Source: Verminephrobacter eiseniae EF01-2 (GTDB taxonomy: Bacteria; Pseudomonadota; Gammaproteobacteria; Burkholderiales; Burkholderiaceae_C). From it: a stretch of DNA of 64,000 nucleotides. The number at the start of each line of letters is the position of its first letter. Within the stretch, counting starts at the first letter, position 1. Both the position numbers and the translations under genes were made by a program. Under the pieces are notes generated by a model. That model saw only the letters and a list, made by a program, of their open reading frames with translations. It made no database searches and had not been told where the DNA came from. The stretch spans positions 4,700,501 to 4,764,500 of the forward strand of contig NC_008786.1 of NCBI RefSeq assembly GCF_000015565.1, given 5' to 3'. Shown here in pieces: positions 36,828-46,066 of this stretch.

Positions 36828-37888
36828 CAGGCATGACAGGCATGGCCGACACCGACCGGCTGCTCGCGGTCGACGATCTGAAGGTGCACTTTGCGCGCGG
36901 CAAGGCCGGCTGGGGCCGCAGGCCGGAAGTGGTCCGGGCGGTCGATGGCGTGTCCTTCGACATTCGCCGTGGCAGCACGCTGGCGCTGGTCGGCGAATCG
37001 GGCTCGGGCAAGAGCAGCACCGCGCTCGCGGTCATGCGGCTGACGCCGATCACCGCCGGCCGGATGCAGTTGGGCGCCACCGACCTGGCCGCGCTGCAAG
37101 GCCAGGCGCTGCGCCAGGCGCGCAAGCGCATGCAAATCATCTTCCAGGACCCGTTCTCCTCGCTCAACCCGCGCCAGCGCGCCGGCGCCGCCGTGCGCGC
37201 GCCGCTGGACCTGATGCAAGTGGGCCGGCCCGAAGAGCGCCCGCGCCGCGTGGCCGAGCTGTTTGCGGCCGTCGGCCTGCGGCCCGAGCAGCAGCAACTG
37301 TTTCCGCACCAGTTCTCGGGCGGACAACGCCAGCGCATCTGCATTGCGCGGGCGCTGGCCACGAACCCGGAACTGGTGGTGTGCGACGAGCCGGTGTCGG
37401 CGCTGGACATCGCGATCCGCGCGCAGATACTGAACCTGCTGGTCCGGCTGCAACGCGAGCGGGGCCTGACCTACCTGTTCATCTCGCACGACATGGCGGT
37501 GGTGGAACATATCTGCGACGCCATCGCCGTGATGTACCTGGGGCACATCGTCGAGCGCGCGCCACGGCGCAGCTTTTTTGCCCGGCCGCTGCACCCGTAC
37601 AGCGTGGCGCTGATGTCGGCCGTGCCGACCGTCAGCGGCGCGCGCCGGCGCGCCGCCGACCGCATCCGGCTCACGGGCGATCCGCCCAGCCCGATCGATC
37701 CGCCCGAAGGCTGCCGCTTTGCCGGGCGCTGCCCGGTCGCCGAGCCGGCCTGCGCCGCCGAACTGCCGGCGCTGCGCGAAGTCGCGCCCGATCATTGGGT
37801 GCGTTGCCGGCGCGTCGCCGTGATCGACGGCCTGCCGCACCCGCCGCTTTCGATCCCCACGGCGCCATCGGCGCCATCAGCGCCATGA
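36824..37888 (+). CDS. ABC ATPase DppF/OppF type
   Basis: A 354-residue ATPase with Walker A GESGSGKS (57-64), FSGGQRQR, LVVCDEPVSALD and ISHDMA. The C-terminal cysteine motif CRFAGRCPVAEPAC is present. The start region is duplicated: two 9-base units ATGACAGGC give MTGMTG, so either ATG could be used; the first overlaps the previous stop. The 3' end also carries 9-base near-repeats (GGCGCCATC) that run into the next gene's start. Confidence 0.88.
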
Positions 37889-39567
37889 ACGCCATGAACA
37901 CCAGCCACGACACTACCGTCTACCCGGCCCGCAAGATCATCACCATGAACCCGATGCAGCCGCAGGCCAGCCATGTGGCGGTGCGCGACGGCCGCGTGCT
38001 GGCCGTGGGCACGCTCGCCGACATGCAGGCCTGGGGCCGGTTCACGCTCGACGAACGCTTTGCCGCCAAGGTGCTGATGCCCGGCTTTGTCGAAGGCCAC
38101 TGCCACCTCAAAGAAGGCAGCATGTGGAACTGGACCTACCTGGGCTGGTTCGACCGCCGCGACCCCGATGGCAAGCTCTGGCACGGCCTGCGCAGCATGG
38201 AGCAGGTGCTGGCGCGGCTGTCGGAGGTGGCCGCGAAGATGGGCGCCGACGGCCGGCCCGACACCGAGCCGCTGATCGCCTGGGGGTTCGACCCGATCTA
38301 CTTCGGCGGCGAGCGCATGACGGTGCAGCATGTCGACCGCGCCAGCGCCACGCGCCCGATCGTCATCAGCCACGCCAACGGCCACCTGATGAACGTCAAC
38401 AGCGCGATGCTGCGCAGCGCCGGGATCACGCGCGACAACGAGGTTGAGGGCGTGGTCAGGTTCGCCAGCGGCGCCTGCGCAGGAGAGCCTACCGGCGAAT
38501 TGCAAGAGCCGGCAGCGATGTTCCTGGTGCTGCGCAAGGTCGGCCATGCCGGCCTGCTGGCGCCGCTGACCGAGGCCGGCATCCGCTCCTTCGCCCGCCT
38601 GGCCTGCCAGCAGGGCGTGACCACCGCGACCGACCTGGTGAACAAACTGACGCCGCAAGACTGCGGCGTGCTGGAACGGGCGACGCAGGACGAGGACTTC
38701 GGCGTGCGCATCCTGCCGGCCTTCCAGGCATTTCACGGCACGCATGGCGCCGCGCTCGGCGCCGGGCATGTGCAGGGCCTGACGCTGCGCAACACCGACC
38801 GCCTGCGCTACGGCCTGGTGAAGATGATGCTCGACGGCTCGATACAGGGCTTCTCGGCGCGGCTGCGCTGGCCGGGCTACTTCAACGGCGCGGCCAACGG
38901 CATCTGGGTGACGGCGCCTGCGCAGTACGAAGCCGACTTCGAGACCTACCACCGGGCGGGCCTGACGATCCACACGCACACCAACGGCGACGAGGCCAGC
39001 GAACTGGCCATCGCCGCCATCGAGCGGGTGCTGACGCGCGCGCCCCGCCCCGACCACCGCCACACGCTGCAACATGGCCAGATGATCGATGCGCCACTGT
39101 TTCGCCGCATGGCGCAGTTGAACCTCTGCGCCAACCTGTTCGCCAACCACATCTGGTACTGGGGCGACCAGCACTACGAGATGAGCATGGGCCCGGACCG
39201 CGCCCACCGGATCGATGCCTGCGCCAGCGCGCTCGCAGCGGGCGTGCCGCTGGCCATCCACAGCGACGCGCCGGTCACGCCGCTCGGGCCGCTGTTCACC
39301 GCCTGGTGCGCGGTCAACCGCATCACCCCCCAGGGCCGGCTGCTGGGCCAGGCCGAGCGCATCACGGTGGCGCAGGCATTGCGCGCGATCACGCTCGGCG
39401 CGGCCTGGACGCTCAAACTCGACGGCGAGATCGGCAGCATCGAAGTGGGCAAACGCGCCGACTTCTGCGTGCTGCACGACGACCCGCTGGAGAGCGCGCC
39501 GATGGCGCTCAAGGATCTGCGCATATGGGGCACGGTGCTGTCGGGCCGGGTGTTCGAGGCGCAGTGA
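37885..39567 (+). CDS. YtcJ-like metal-dependent amidohydrolase
   Basis: A 560-residue amidohydrolase of the YtcJ/ATZ group. GHCHLK gives the first metal ligands (His72, His74), and HTHTNGD and HSDAPVTP supply later ones. The closing GEIGSIEVGKRADFCVL is the family's beta-sandwich return. It has no signal peptide, so it is cytoplasmic. Located between the transporter ATPases and a CobW-type GTPase, it probably hydrolyses the imported compound, with the GTPase delivering its metal. The ATG overlaps the DppF stop; a second ATG four codons in is possible. Confidence 0.85.
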   Translation: MNAMNTSHDTTVYPARKIITMNPMQPQASHVAVRDGRVLAVGTLADMQAWGRFTLDERFAAKVLMPGFVEGHCHLKEGSMWNWTYLGWFDRRDPDGKLWHGLRSMEQVLARLSEVAAKMGADGRPDTEPLIAWGFDPIYFGGERMTVQHVDRASATRPIVISHANGHLMNVNSAMLRSAGITRDNEVEGVVRFASGACAGEPTGELQEPAAMFLVLRKVGHAGLLAPLTEAGIRSFARLACQQGVTTATDLVNKLTPQDCGVLERATQDEDFGVRILPAFQAFHGTHGAALGAGHVQGLTLRNTDRLRYGLVKMMLDGSIQGFSARLRWPGYFNGAANGIWVTAPAQYEADFETYHRAGLTIHTHTNGDEASELAIAAIERVLTRAPRPDHRHTLQHGQMIDAPLFRRMAQLNLCANLFANHIWYWGDQHYEMSMGPDRAHRIDACASALAAGVPLAIHSDAPVTPLGPLFTAWCAVNRITPQGRLLGQAERITVAQALRAITLGAAWTLKLDGEIGSIEVGKRADFCVLHDDPLESAPMALKDLRIWGTVLSGRVFEAQ

Positions 39568-40667
39568 TGCACGGGCCTCGGCAGCGCCTGCCGCTGACCG
39601 TGGTCGGCGGCTTCCTGGGCGCCGGCAAGACCACGCTGCTCAACCACTGGCTGCGCCATGCCGGGGGGCTGCGCATTGCGGTGCTGGTCAACGACTTCGG
39701 CGCGCTCAACATCGACGCCGGGCTGATGGCCGCCGCTCGGGACGACACGCCGGCGCCGGCGGCGCTGATGGAACTGATGGAACTGACCAACGGCTGCGCG
39801 TGCTGCCAGATCGGCGACGACCTGGGGCGCGCGCTGGTGCAGGTGATTGAGGCGGCCCGGCCCTTCGACGCGGTGCTGATCGAGGCCAGCGGCGTCTCCG
39901 ACCCGTGGCGCATCGCGCAGATCGGCATGGCAGAGCCGCAACTGAGCCTGGAGGGCGTGATCGTGCTGGTCGATGCCAGCAGCGCGGCGCAGCAGGCGCG
40001 CGACCCGCTGCTGGCAGACACGCTGGCGCGGCAACTGCGATCGGCCGACCTGGTGCTGCTCAACAAGACAGACCTGGCCAGCGCTGCGGCGCTGGCCGGT
40101 GCCCGGGCCTGGATCGAGGCCAGCGCCCCGGGAACGCCGTGCCTCGAAACGACACGAGGGGCGCTACCGCTGGCGCTGCTGTCCGGCCTGGCGCCGACCA
40201 TGGGTGCCGCCCGGCCGCCCGAAGGCGCTCATACCGCAGCCGAAGGCGAAGGTATCCCAGTGCGCGCTGCACGGCCGCCCGAAGGCGCTCATACCGTAGC
40301 CGAAGGCGAAGGTATTCCAGCGAGCGCGCAGGCCGACGCGGCCTGCCACCATGACGCGCAGCCGCACGCGCCGGCGCATGGCGCGCTGTTTCAGACCTGG
40401 AGCGCCCGGCCGCAGGCGGTGATTCCCGTCGCCACCCTGCGCGCCTGGCTGCGCGACATGCCGCCGGGCGTGCTGCGGCTCAAGGGCCTGCTGCGCACCG
40501 GCGGCGCAGCGCCCGACGAGCAATGGACCGAGGTCCAGTACGCCGGCCGCCACGGCTGGCTGCGCAAGGCCAGCGCAGCGCCCGGCCCTGCAGGCGCCGG
40601 CGTGGTCGCCATCGGCCTGCGCGGGCAATTGCCTGAAGACGCGCTGACAAGGTTCTTCGCGGGCTGA
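39567..40667 (+). CDS. CobW/COG0523-family GTPase (metallochaperone) carrying two translated repeats
   Basis: A 366-residue G3E GTPase. Walker A GGFLGAGKT (14-22), the metal-binding CxCC (Cys77, Cys79, Cys80 in NGCACCQ) and NKTD (166-169) are intact, with a CobW C-terminal domain from about residue 265. Residues 214-253 are two tandem copies of the AARPPEGAHT-type repeat, placed in the linker between the two domains just before a His-rich stretch (CHHDAQPHAPAH). It probably inserts zinc or another metal into the amidohydrolase encoded immediately upstream (TGATG overlap). Confidence 0.87.
   Translation: MHGPRQRLPLTVVGGFLGAGKTTLLNHWLRHAGGLRIAVLVNDFGALNIDAGLMAAARDDTPAPAALMELMELTNGCACCQIGDDLGRALVQVIEAARPFDAVLIEASGVSDPWRIAQIGMAEPQLSLEGVIVLVDASSAAQQARDPLLADTLARQLRSADLVLLNKTDLASAAALAGARAWIEASAPGTPCLETTRGALPLALLSGLAPTMGAARPPEGAHTAAEGEGIPVRAARPPEGAHTVAEGEGIPASAQADAACHHDAQPHAPAHGALFQTWSARPQAVIPVATLRAWLRDMPPGVLRLKGLLRTGGAAPDEQWTEVQYAGRHGWLRKASAAPGPAGAGVVAIGLRGQLPEDALTRFFAG
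40206..40325 (+). repeat. Two tandem 60-bp translated palindromic repeat units
   Basis: Units at 40206-40265 and 40266-40325 differ at a handful of bases. Each encodes 20 residues beginning AARPPEGAHT and continuing with an acidic EGEGIP. They match the units in the genes at 34834 and 61967. Within each unit GCGCTC...ATACC pairs with GGTAT...GAGCGC. Confidence 0.88.
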
Positions 40668-40782
40668 CCCCGCGCCACCGGGTGCGCGCCAGCGCTGCTG
40701 CGGCCCTGGAATCTGCTGCCAGCATGGGCGCCCCATGCCGTTTTTCAGCGGCGCCGGCGCCGGATCTGCCAGGGCCGGAGCA

Positions 40783-41879
40783 TCAAATTTCCCGCAGATG
40801 AAGGATATTGGCGCGGTAGTCCGGGTTCCAGGCAGCGGCCTTGCGTTTTTTTGGCAGGCCCATGGCGCGAGAGTGGTCAGCACGAAACAGGTTCATGGCG
40901 GCGCAGCAATGAGAAGTCGAGTGCGGCATTGCGTAGCCGGATGGGGCAGGCGTCCTCTCCAAAGGTCACATCCAGGCACCAGTGCAAGCCATTTTCAATG
41001 CCCCAGTGCATGCGCACAGCGTGCAAAATGCGCTCACTGTCGGCGGGCAATGAACTGATCACATAGCGCCGATCTGTCTCGGTCTTGCTGCCGATCACGC
41101 GGCTGGAGTCGATACCGGCCACCGAAGTGATCTTCTTCCAGTGTTCCTTGAGCCCCAGGGTAGCTAGCCAATCCAGATCGCCCACCGCCGTGCAGCGACG
41201 GGTTTCAATGCGGCCATGGCCCTTGTCCAGCGTTTCATGCACGCAGGTCTGTCTGACCGGGTCGCCGGGCGCGTCGAGCGTGCCAAAGAAGTCGCGCAAG
41301 GCGTGGGCCAGATGTGGTTGGTTGTCCTTGACGGCAAGCACGTAATCGCCACCACCGCCTACGATCTGCTCGGCCATCGCGCTCTGGCAGCCGATGGCGT
41401 CGATGGTGACAACCGCTCCCTCGGGCGCCAGCGTTGGCAGCAACTCGCCAATGGCCGTGATTTCGTTGGACTTTTCTTGGCAGGCCAATGGCCCCAGCGT
41501 CAGGCCATATCCGGCGGCGTAGGCCGATACCTGATGCAGTGCGCGCAACCCGCAGGCCGGACGTGCCGCACCGCGCAGACTCTTGCCATCGATGGCAATG
41601 ACCAGGCCGCCCACCGCAGGACAGACTTGGCGCCATCCAGGAACTCAAGCAGGCCGACAACTGACTTGGCGAGAGCGCCTCAAATACCCGACGGATGGTG
41701 TCGTGCCCGGGAATGCCGTTGCGCAGCTTCAGATAGCGACGCAGCCAGCTTTCGCGCGTGCGTCCCCAGTCCTCTATGTCATCCCACCCTTGTGCCCCTG
41801 ACATGACCGCGCACAGTGCCAAAACCAGTATGTCGAGCAGGTTGTGGTCGGTGCGCCTGATGCGCGCGGAATGGGACAT
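40783..41879 (-). pseudogene. ISAs1-family transposase with two frameshifts
   Basis: Three frames together give a near complete ISAs1 transposase. The N-terminal part (NLLDILVLALCAVMSGAQGW, 41879 to about 41615) passes by a one-base shift near 41612 into the core (VIAIDGKSLRGA, AVKDNQPHLAHALRDFF, HWGIENGLHWCLDV). A second shift near 40890 leads to the tail (MNLFRADHSRAMGLPKKRKA), ending at 40783. The 5' end lacks the usual first residues and joins a LysR fragment. Not functional as read. Confidence 0.85.
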
Positions 41880-42060
41880 TGCGCGCTACCTGCGCAGCGG
41901 CCGGCTGGTGCAGGTGCTGCGCCCGTACCACACGCCCGACGCCGACATCTACGCGGTGTACCCGCCGCGCCACCAGCTCGCGGCGCGGGTGCGCACTTTT
42001 GTCGACTTTCTTGCGGTGTCCCTCGCGCAGCAGTCGCCGGGGAAACTCGCGCCGGGCTGA
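41861..42060 (+). pseudogene. LysR-type regulator, C-terminal stub
   Basis: About 65 residues (EWDIARYLRSGRLVQVLRPY, then IYAVYPPRHQLAARVRTFVDFL) form the end of a LysR effector-binding domain, with its stop at 42058-42060. The rest is gone; the ISAs1 remnant begins where the domain breaks off. No N-terminal part is found on the other side of the IS, so a deletion accompanied the insertion. Confidence 0.78.
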
Positions 42061-42070
42061 GCGCGGGCGC

Positions 42071-43117
42071 TCAGGCGCTGCCGCGTGCGACCAGTTCGAA
42101 GCCCAGGTCGAGCGTGCGCGTGTCGGGCGTCTCGTTGCGCAGGCGCCGCACCAGGATGCGCGCCGCTTCCTCGCCCATGCGCACGGTCGGCACGGCGATG
42201 GTCGTGAGGCCGGGGTTCAGTTCACTGGCGACCTCGTAGTCGCCGAAACCCATGACGGCCAGCGCTTGCGGCACCGCGATGCCCTGGCGCTGGCACGCCA
42301 GCAGCGCGCCTGCGGCCAGCAAGTCACTGGAAAACAGCAGCAGGTCGCTGTCGGGATGGCGTGCGCGCGCAATGTCCAGCAGCGCCCTGCCGCTGGCCAT
42401 GGTGTAGGGCAGCTCGTCGGCCACCACGGTGCGCGGTGCAAAGCCCGGGTAGTGCTGCGCCATGCCCGCGAGATAGCCGTCCATCCGTTCGCGTGCGCGG
42501 TCGTCGCCGGCGCGCAGCGAGCCCACGAAGGTCGGGCGCGCATGGCCGCGTCGCCGCGCGTAGGCGACGGCTTCGGCCAGTGCCGCCTGGTTCGAAAAGC
42601 CCACGAGCTGGTCGATGGGCGCGTCGGTCCAGGCCCAGCTTTCCACCACCGGAATCGCGGCGCGCACGAGCATGTCGCGCACGGCGTCGGTGTGGTGCGT
42701 GCCGACGAGAAAGAAGGCGTCGGGGCGGCGTCCGAGCAGGTTGCGCACCACGGCCTCTTCGCGTTCGTGGCTGTAGTCGGTGTGGCCGATGATGACCTGG
42801 TAGCCCGCCTGCAGCAGCACGTTCGACAGGCCCTGCAGCGTCTCCGCGAAGATGGAGGCGGCGATCTGCGGGATCACCGCTGCCACCGTCATGCTGCGGT
42901 TGGACGCCAGGTGGCTGGCCGCGTGGTTCTGCACGTACTGCGTGCTGCGGATCGCCTCGCGCACGCGCTCCACCGTCTGCGGCGAACAGCCGTCGGGTTC
43001 GCGCAGCACGCGCGAGACCGTCTGTGCCGACACGCCGGCCACGCGCGCCACGTCGGCCATGGTGACCGAGTTGGTGCCGAAGCGGCGGCGGATCTGGCGT
43101 TTGTCGGTGTCGTTCAT
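42071..43117 (-). CDS. LacI-family transcriptional regulator
   Basis: A 348-residue LacI/GntR-gluconate-type repressor. The helix-turn-helix TMADVARVAGVSAQTVSRVL (19-38) and a periplasmic-binding-protein-like sugar domain (from about 70) are complete. ATG 43117 is preferred over 43132 because it lies closer to the domain start. It is 54 bases downstream of a fumarylacetoacetase-family gene on the same strand and likely controlled a sugar-acid pathway including it. That neighbour is now interrupted, so the regulator may have lost its target. Confidence 0.87.
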   Translation of the reverse strand: MNDTDKRQIRRRFGTNSVTMADVARVAGVSAQTVSRVLREPDGCSPQTVERVREAIRSTQYVQNHAASHLASNRSMTVAAVIPQIAASIFAETLQGLSNVLLQAGYQVIIGHTDYSHEREEAVVRNLLGRRPDAFFLVGTHHTDAVRDMLVRAAIPVVESWAWTDAPIDQLVGFSNQAALAEAVAYARRRGHARPTFVGSLRAGDDRARERMDGYLAGMAQHYPGFAPRTVVADELPYTMASGRALLDIARARHPDSDLLLFSSDLLAAGALLACQRQGIAVPQALAVMGFGDYEVASELNPGLTTIAVPTVRMGEEAARILVRRLRNETPDTRTLDLGFELVARGSA

Positions 43118-43171
43118 GGGCAGGCCCCGCATTCTGCCGTCAACCGGCGCATGGTCCGGCAGGCGGCGGCG

Positions 43172-43943
43172 TCATGCGCCGGTGCGCGTGCCCGTTCCCG
43201 CGGCGGCCAGCAGGCCGCGCCCGGCCAGGTCGTGCATCAGCGCGCCGATGCCGAAGGTCCACGGCGGGATCGCGTCGCTGCGCCCCACCCGGTTGACCAG
43301 CGTGCCCAGCTGCTCGGCATGAATCGCCACGCGGTCGCCCACGTGGTGGGTGAAGCCCGCGCCCGGCGCGTCGCGGTCCTGGATGGGCGCGAACATCGTG
43401 CCGCAGAGCAGCAGGATGCCGTCGGGGTACTGGTGGTGCGCGCCCATGGCGTGGCGCACCAGCTCCAGCGGGTCGCGGCTGATGCGCGCCATGGAGCTCG
43501 CGCCCTCGGGCACGAAGCCGTCGTCCTCGCCTTCCACGCGCAGCGACACCACGGTGGCGCGCACGTCGTCGATGCCGAAGTGCGCATCGAACAGGCGGAT
43601 GAACGGGCCGATGGCGCAGGCGCCGTTGTTGTCCTTGGCCTTGCCGAGCCGCAGTGCGCTGCGGCCTTCGAAGTCGCGCAGGTTGACGTCGTTGCCCAGG
43701 GTGGCGCCCACCACGGTGCCGCGCGCGTCGACCACCAGCACCACCTCGGGTTCGGGGTTGTTCCAGGCCGAGCCGGGATGCAGGCCGACCTGCACGCCGG
43801 TGCCGACCGAGGCCAGCGGCGCCGCCTTGGTGAAGATTTCGGCGTCGGGGCCGATGCCGACCTCGAGGTACTGCGACCACAGGCCCTGCGCCAGCAGCAC
43901 CGCCTTGAGCCGGTCGGCCTCGGGCGAGCCGGGGCGGATGCCC
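43172..43943 (-). pseudogene. Fumarylacetoacetate-hydrolase-family gene truncated by IS5-type element
   Basis: About 257 residues of a FAH-family enzyme remain, with the metal-binding NPEPEVVLV and GNDVNLRD and the segment KAKDNNGACAIGPF. This branch includes sugar-acid dehydratase and hydrolase enzymes of about 385 residues, so roughly the first third is missing. The open frame reaches the IS boundary (reading GIRPGSPEADRLKAV) without a start codon. Sequence right of the IS is unrelated (MITE, then another gene), so the 5' part has been deleted. Confidence 0.82.
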
Positions 43944-44781
43944 TAGGGCGTGTTAACAATCAATGGATTATGTCTATACTTGATCTTTGAATGAATAGGG
44001 GTTCAAAATGCAAGAAGTCAGAAAACTACTATGTGATGAACAATGGGAGAAATTATCTCCGTTATTACCGGGTAAGCCGAGCGATCCTGGGGCGACCGCC
44101 CAGGACAATCGGCTATTTTTGGAAGCGGTGTTGTGGATCATGCGCACGGGTTCACCATGGCGAGACTTGCCTGCAGAATTGGGCAACTGGCACACGACAT
44201 ACACGCGGTTCAAACGCTGGGGCGAGTCGGGCGTATGGCAGCGGGTCTGCGAAATTGTCAGTGGCGACAGAGATTTGAAAATGCTGATGATCGATAGTAC
44301 GGTGGTGCGTGCACATCAACACGCTGCTGGTGCCAAAAAAAAGAGGGGCCACAGGCAATAGGCCGTTCGCGTGGTGGATGGACGAGCAAGATTCACGTCG
44401 TTGTCGATGCGCTCGGTAGCCCAGTGCGTTGGCTGCTCACTGGTGGCGAGGTAGCCGATATTACACAAGCCAAGTCGCTGTTGGAAGGCTTGAAAGCCGA
44501 TGCGGTACTGGCTGACAAGGGCTACGATGCCGATGCCCTGATTGACAGCATTCAGGTCGCTGGTGCGACGGCGGTCATTCCACCCAGGCGCAATCGTGTG
44601 GTGCAGCGAAGTTATGATCGACATCTGTATAAGGAGCGCAATTTGGTCGAGCGTTTTTTTAATCGGATCAAGCAATTCCGAAGAATCGCAACTCGTTATG
44701 AAAAGCTGGCGCGTAACTACCTGTCGTTTCTCAATCTGGTTTGTATTTATATCTGGATTACTTGATTGTTAACACGCCCTA
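43944..44781 (+). mobile_element. IS5-family (IS427-like) insertion sequence
   Basis: Inverted ends GGGCGTGTTAACAATCAA occupy both sides, and TA is duplicated (43944-43945 and 44780-44781). The core is 834 bases. Two overlapping frames encode the transposase by frameshifting. The right-hand TA is shared with MITE copy 5, so the two elements abut without a single extra base. Confidence 0.9.
44008..44765 (+). CDS. IS5-family transposase made by -1 frameshift
   Basis: The first frame (44008-44361, 117 codons) holds the N-terminal domain and the first catalytic Asp in MLMIDSTVVRAHQ. An A8 run at 44335-44342 allows slippage into the -1 frame, which continues KEGPQAIGRSRGGWTSKIH, ADKGYDADAL (second Asp) and the KERNLVERFFNRIKQFRR segment (Glu), ending at 44765. 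Such programmed slippage is standard in this IS5 subgroup, so the element may be active. Lower GC than its surroundings marks it as recent. Confidence 0.87.
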
Positions 44782-44943
44782 GTGTCGCGTCACCGATCAG
44801 ATGTCGTAGGCTGCGCGCAGCCATCGGAGCGCAGCGCAAGGCGCAGCGCGCAGCCAATACCGAGCGTATTGGCAAGCGATGCAACGCCGCGATGCGCTTC
44901 GATGGCCAGCGCAGACCGACAGATGATCGGCGACGCGACACTA
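44780..44943 (+). mobile_element. MITE copy 5, abutting the IS5-type element
   Basis: TA on both sides, with full-length ends. One inner base differs (GATCGGCGACGCGACAC at the right end). It begins on the same TA that ends the IS5-type element, which shows that one element inserted exactly at the edge of the other. Confidence 0.88.
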
Positions 44944-44980
44944 AGGCACGCAGCGCAGCGATTCCATTTCGTGCAGCTAT

Positions 44981-46030
44981 TTGCGGGACGGTACACTGGC
45001 CGGGTCTACCCTTGTTGACGGAGCTGGCCTGCCAAGGGCCGGAGCGCTTTTGCACCACGACCACGACCCCTTGCCCGGCAACCACGACCATGGCGCCAAG
45101 CATCTGTACATCTATTCCCCCTCCAGCGCGGTGCGTGACAAGGCCGCTTTCAGGCGCGGCATCGCGCGCTTGCAGGCCCAGGGCCATCAGGTGGAGGTCG
45201 ATGTGTCTGCGCTGGCCACGCACACCCGTTTTGCCGGCGACGACGCCACGCGCCTGGCCGCCATCCACCGCGCCGCAGCCAGTGGCGCCGATGTGGCGCT
45301 GATCTCACGCGGTGGCTATGGCCTGACGCGCATCCTGCCGGGGATACGCTACAAGGCGGTGGCCAAGGCCATTGCCAAGGGCACGCATTTCGTCGGGCTG
45401 AGCGACTTCACCGCGTTCCAACTGGCCGTGCTGGCCCGCACCGGTGCCAGCACCTGGGCCGGGCCGGCGCTGAGCGCAGATTTTGGTGTCGCCGGCGCGC
45501 CTGACGAGATCATGCAAGCCTGCTTCGACGACCTGCTGGCCGGCCACGGCGAGGGCACCGGCTGGCGCCTGCCGCGCCCCCGACCCGATGCCGCCGCCGA
45601 CCGGCCTGTGCAGCCCGCGATGCACCTCAAGCGCGCCACGCTGTGGGGCGGCAATCTGTCCATGCTCACCTCCTTGCTGGGCACGCCGTACTTTCCGGAC
45701 ATCGCCGGCGGCGTGCTGTTTCTGGAGGATGTGCATGAGCATCCCTACCGCATCGAACGCCTGCTCACCCAGTTGCTGCACGCCGGGGTGCTGGCCAGGC
45801 AAAAGGCGGTGCTGCTCGGGCAGTTCACCGATTTCAAGCTGACGCCCCATGACAAGGGCTACCGGCTGCAGTCCGTGGTCGACTGGCTGCGCACGCAGAT
45901 CAAGGCCCCTGTGCTGACCCATCTGCCGTTCGGCCATGTCGCGACCAAGGTGCTTTTGCCCGTGGGCGCCACGGTGTCGCTGTCGGTGCAAGAGCGCGAT
46001 GCGCTGATCTACTGGGGCCCCCGGCACTAA
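44981..46030 (+). CDS. LD-carboxypeptidase (peptidase family S66)
   Basis: An S66-family serine peptidase that removes the terminal D-Ala from murein tetrapeptides in recycling, or cleaves microcin-like compounds (MccF). The catalytic segment GLSDFTAFQLA carries the nucleophile, GVLFLEDVHEHPYRIERLL the Glu and LPFGHV the His; SRGGYGLTRILP is the conserved loop. No ATG is in frame before the domain: the starts available are TTG 44981 and TTG 45050. MITE copy 5 ends 38 bases upstream, so the natural promoter or start may have been displaced. About 349 residues with the first TTG. Confidence 0.8.
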   Translation: MRDGTLAGSTLVDGAGLPRAGALLHHDHDPLPGNHDHGAKHLYIYSPSSAVRDKAAFRRGIARLQAQGHQVEVDVSALATHTRFAGDDATRLAAIHRAAASGADVALISRGGYGLTRILPGIRYKAVAKAIAKGTHFVGLSDFTAFQLAVLARTGASTWAGPALSADFGVAGAPDEIMQACFDDLLAGHGEGTGWRLPRPRPDAAADRPVQPAMHLKRATLWGGNLSMLTSLLGTPYFPDIAGGVLFLEDVHEHPYRIERLLTQLLHAGVLARQKAVLLGQFTDFKLTPHDKGYRLQSVVDWLRTQIKAPVLTHLPFGHVATKVLLPVGATVSLSVQERDALIYWGPRH

Positions 46031-46066
46031 AGCCATGCCGTTGCCAAAATACGGGAGACCAACGCC

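Noticed and set aside
43944..44781. IS5-type element as the parent of the MITE family
   Set aside because: The ends GGGCGTGTTAACAATCAA differ from those of the MITE. Only the TA target is shared.
44790..44996. Short frames reading SRHRSDVVGCAQPSERS and similar inside each MITE
   Set aside because: The same frame recurs in all copies because the DNA repeats. It lacks a start and fuses randomly to flanking sequence.
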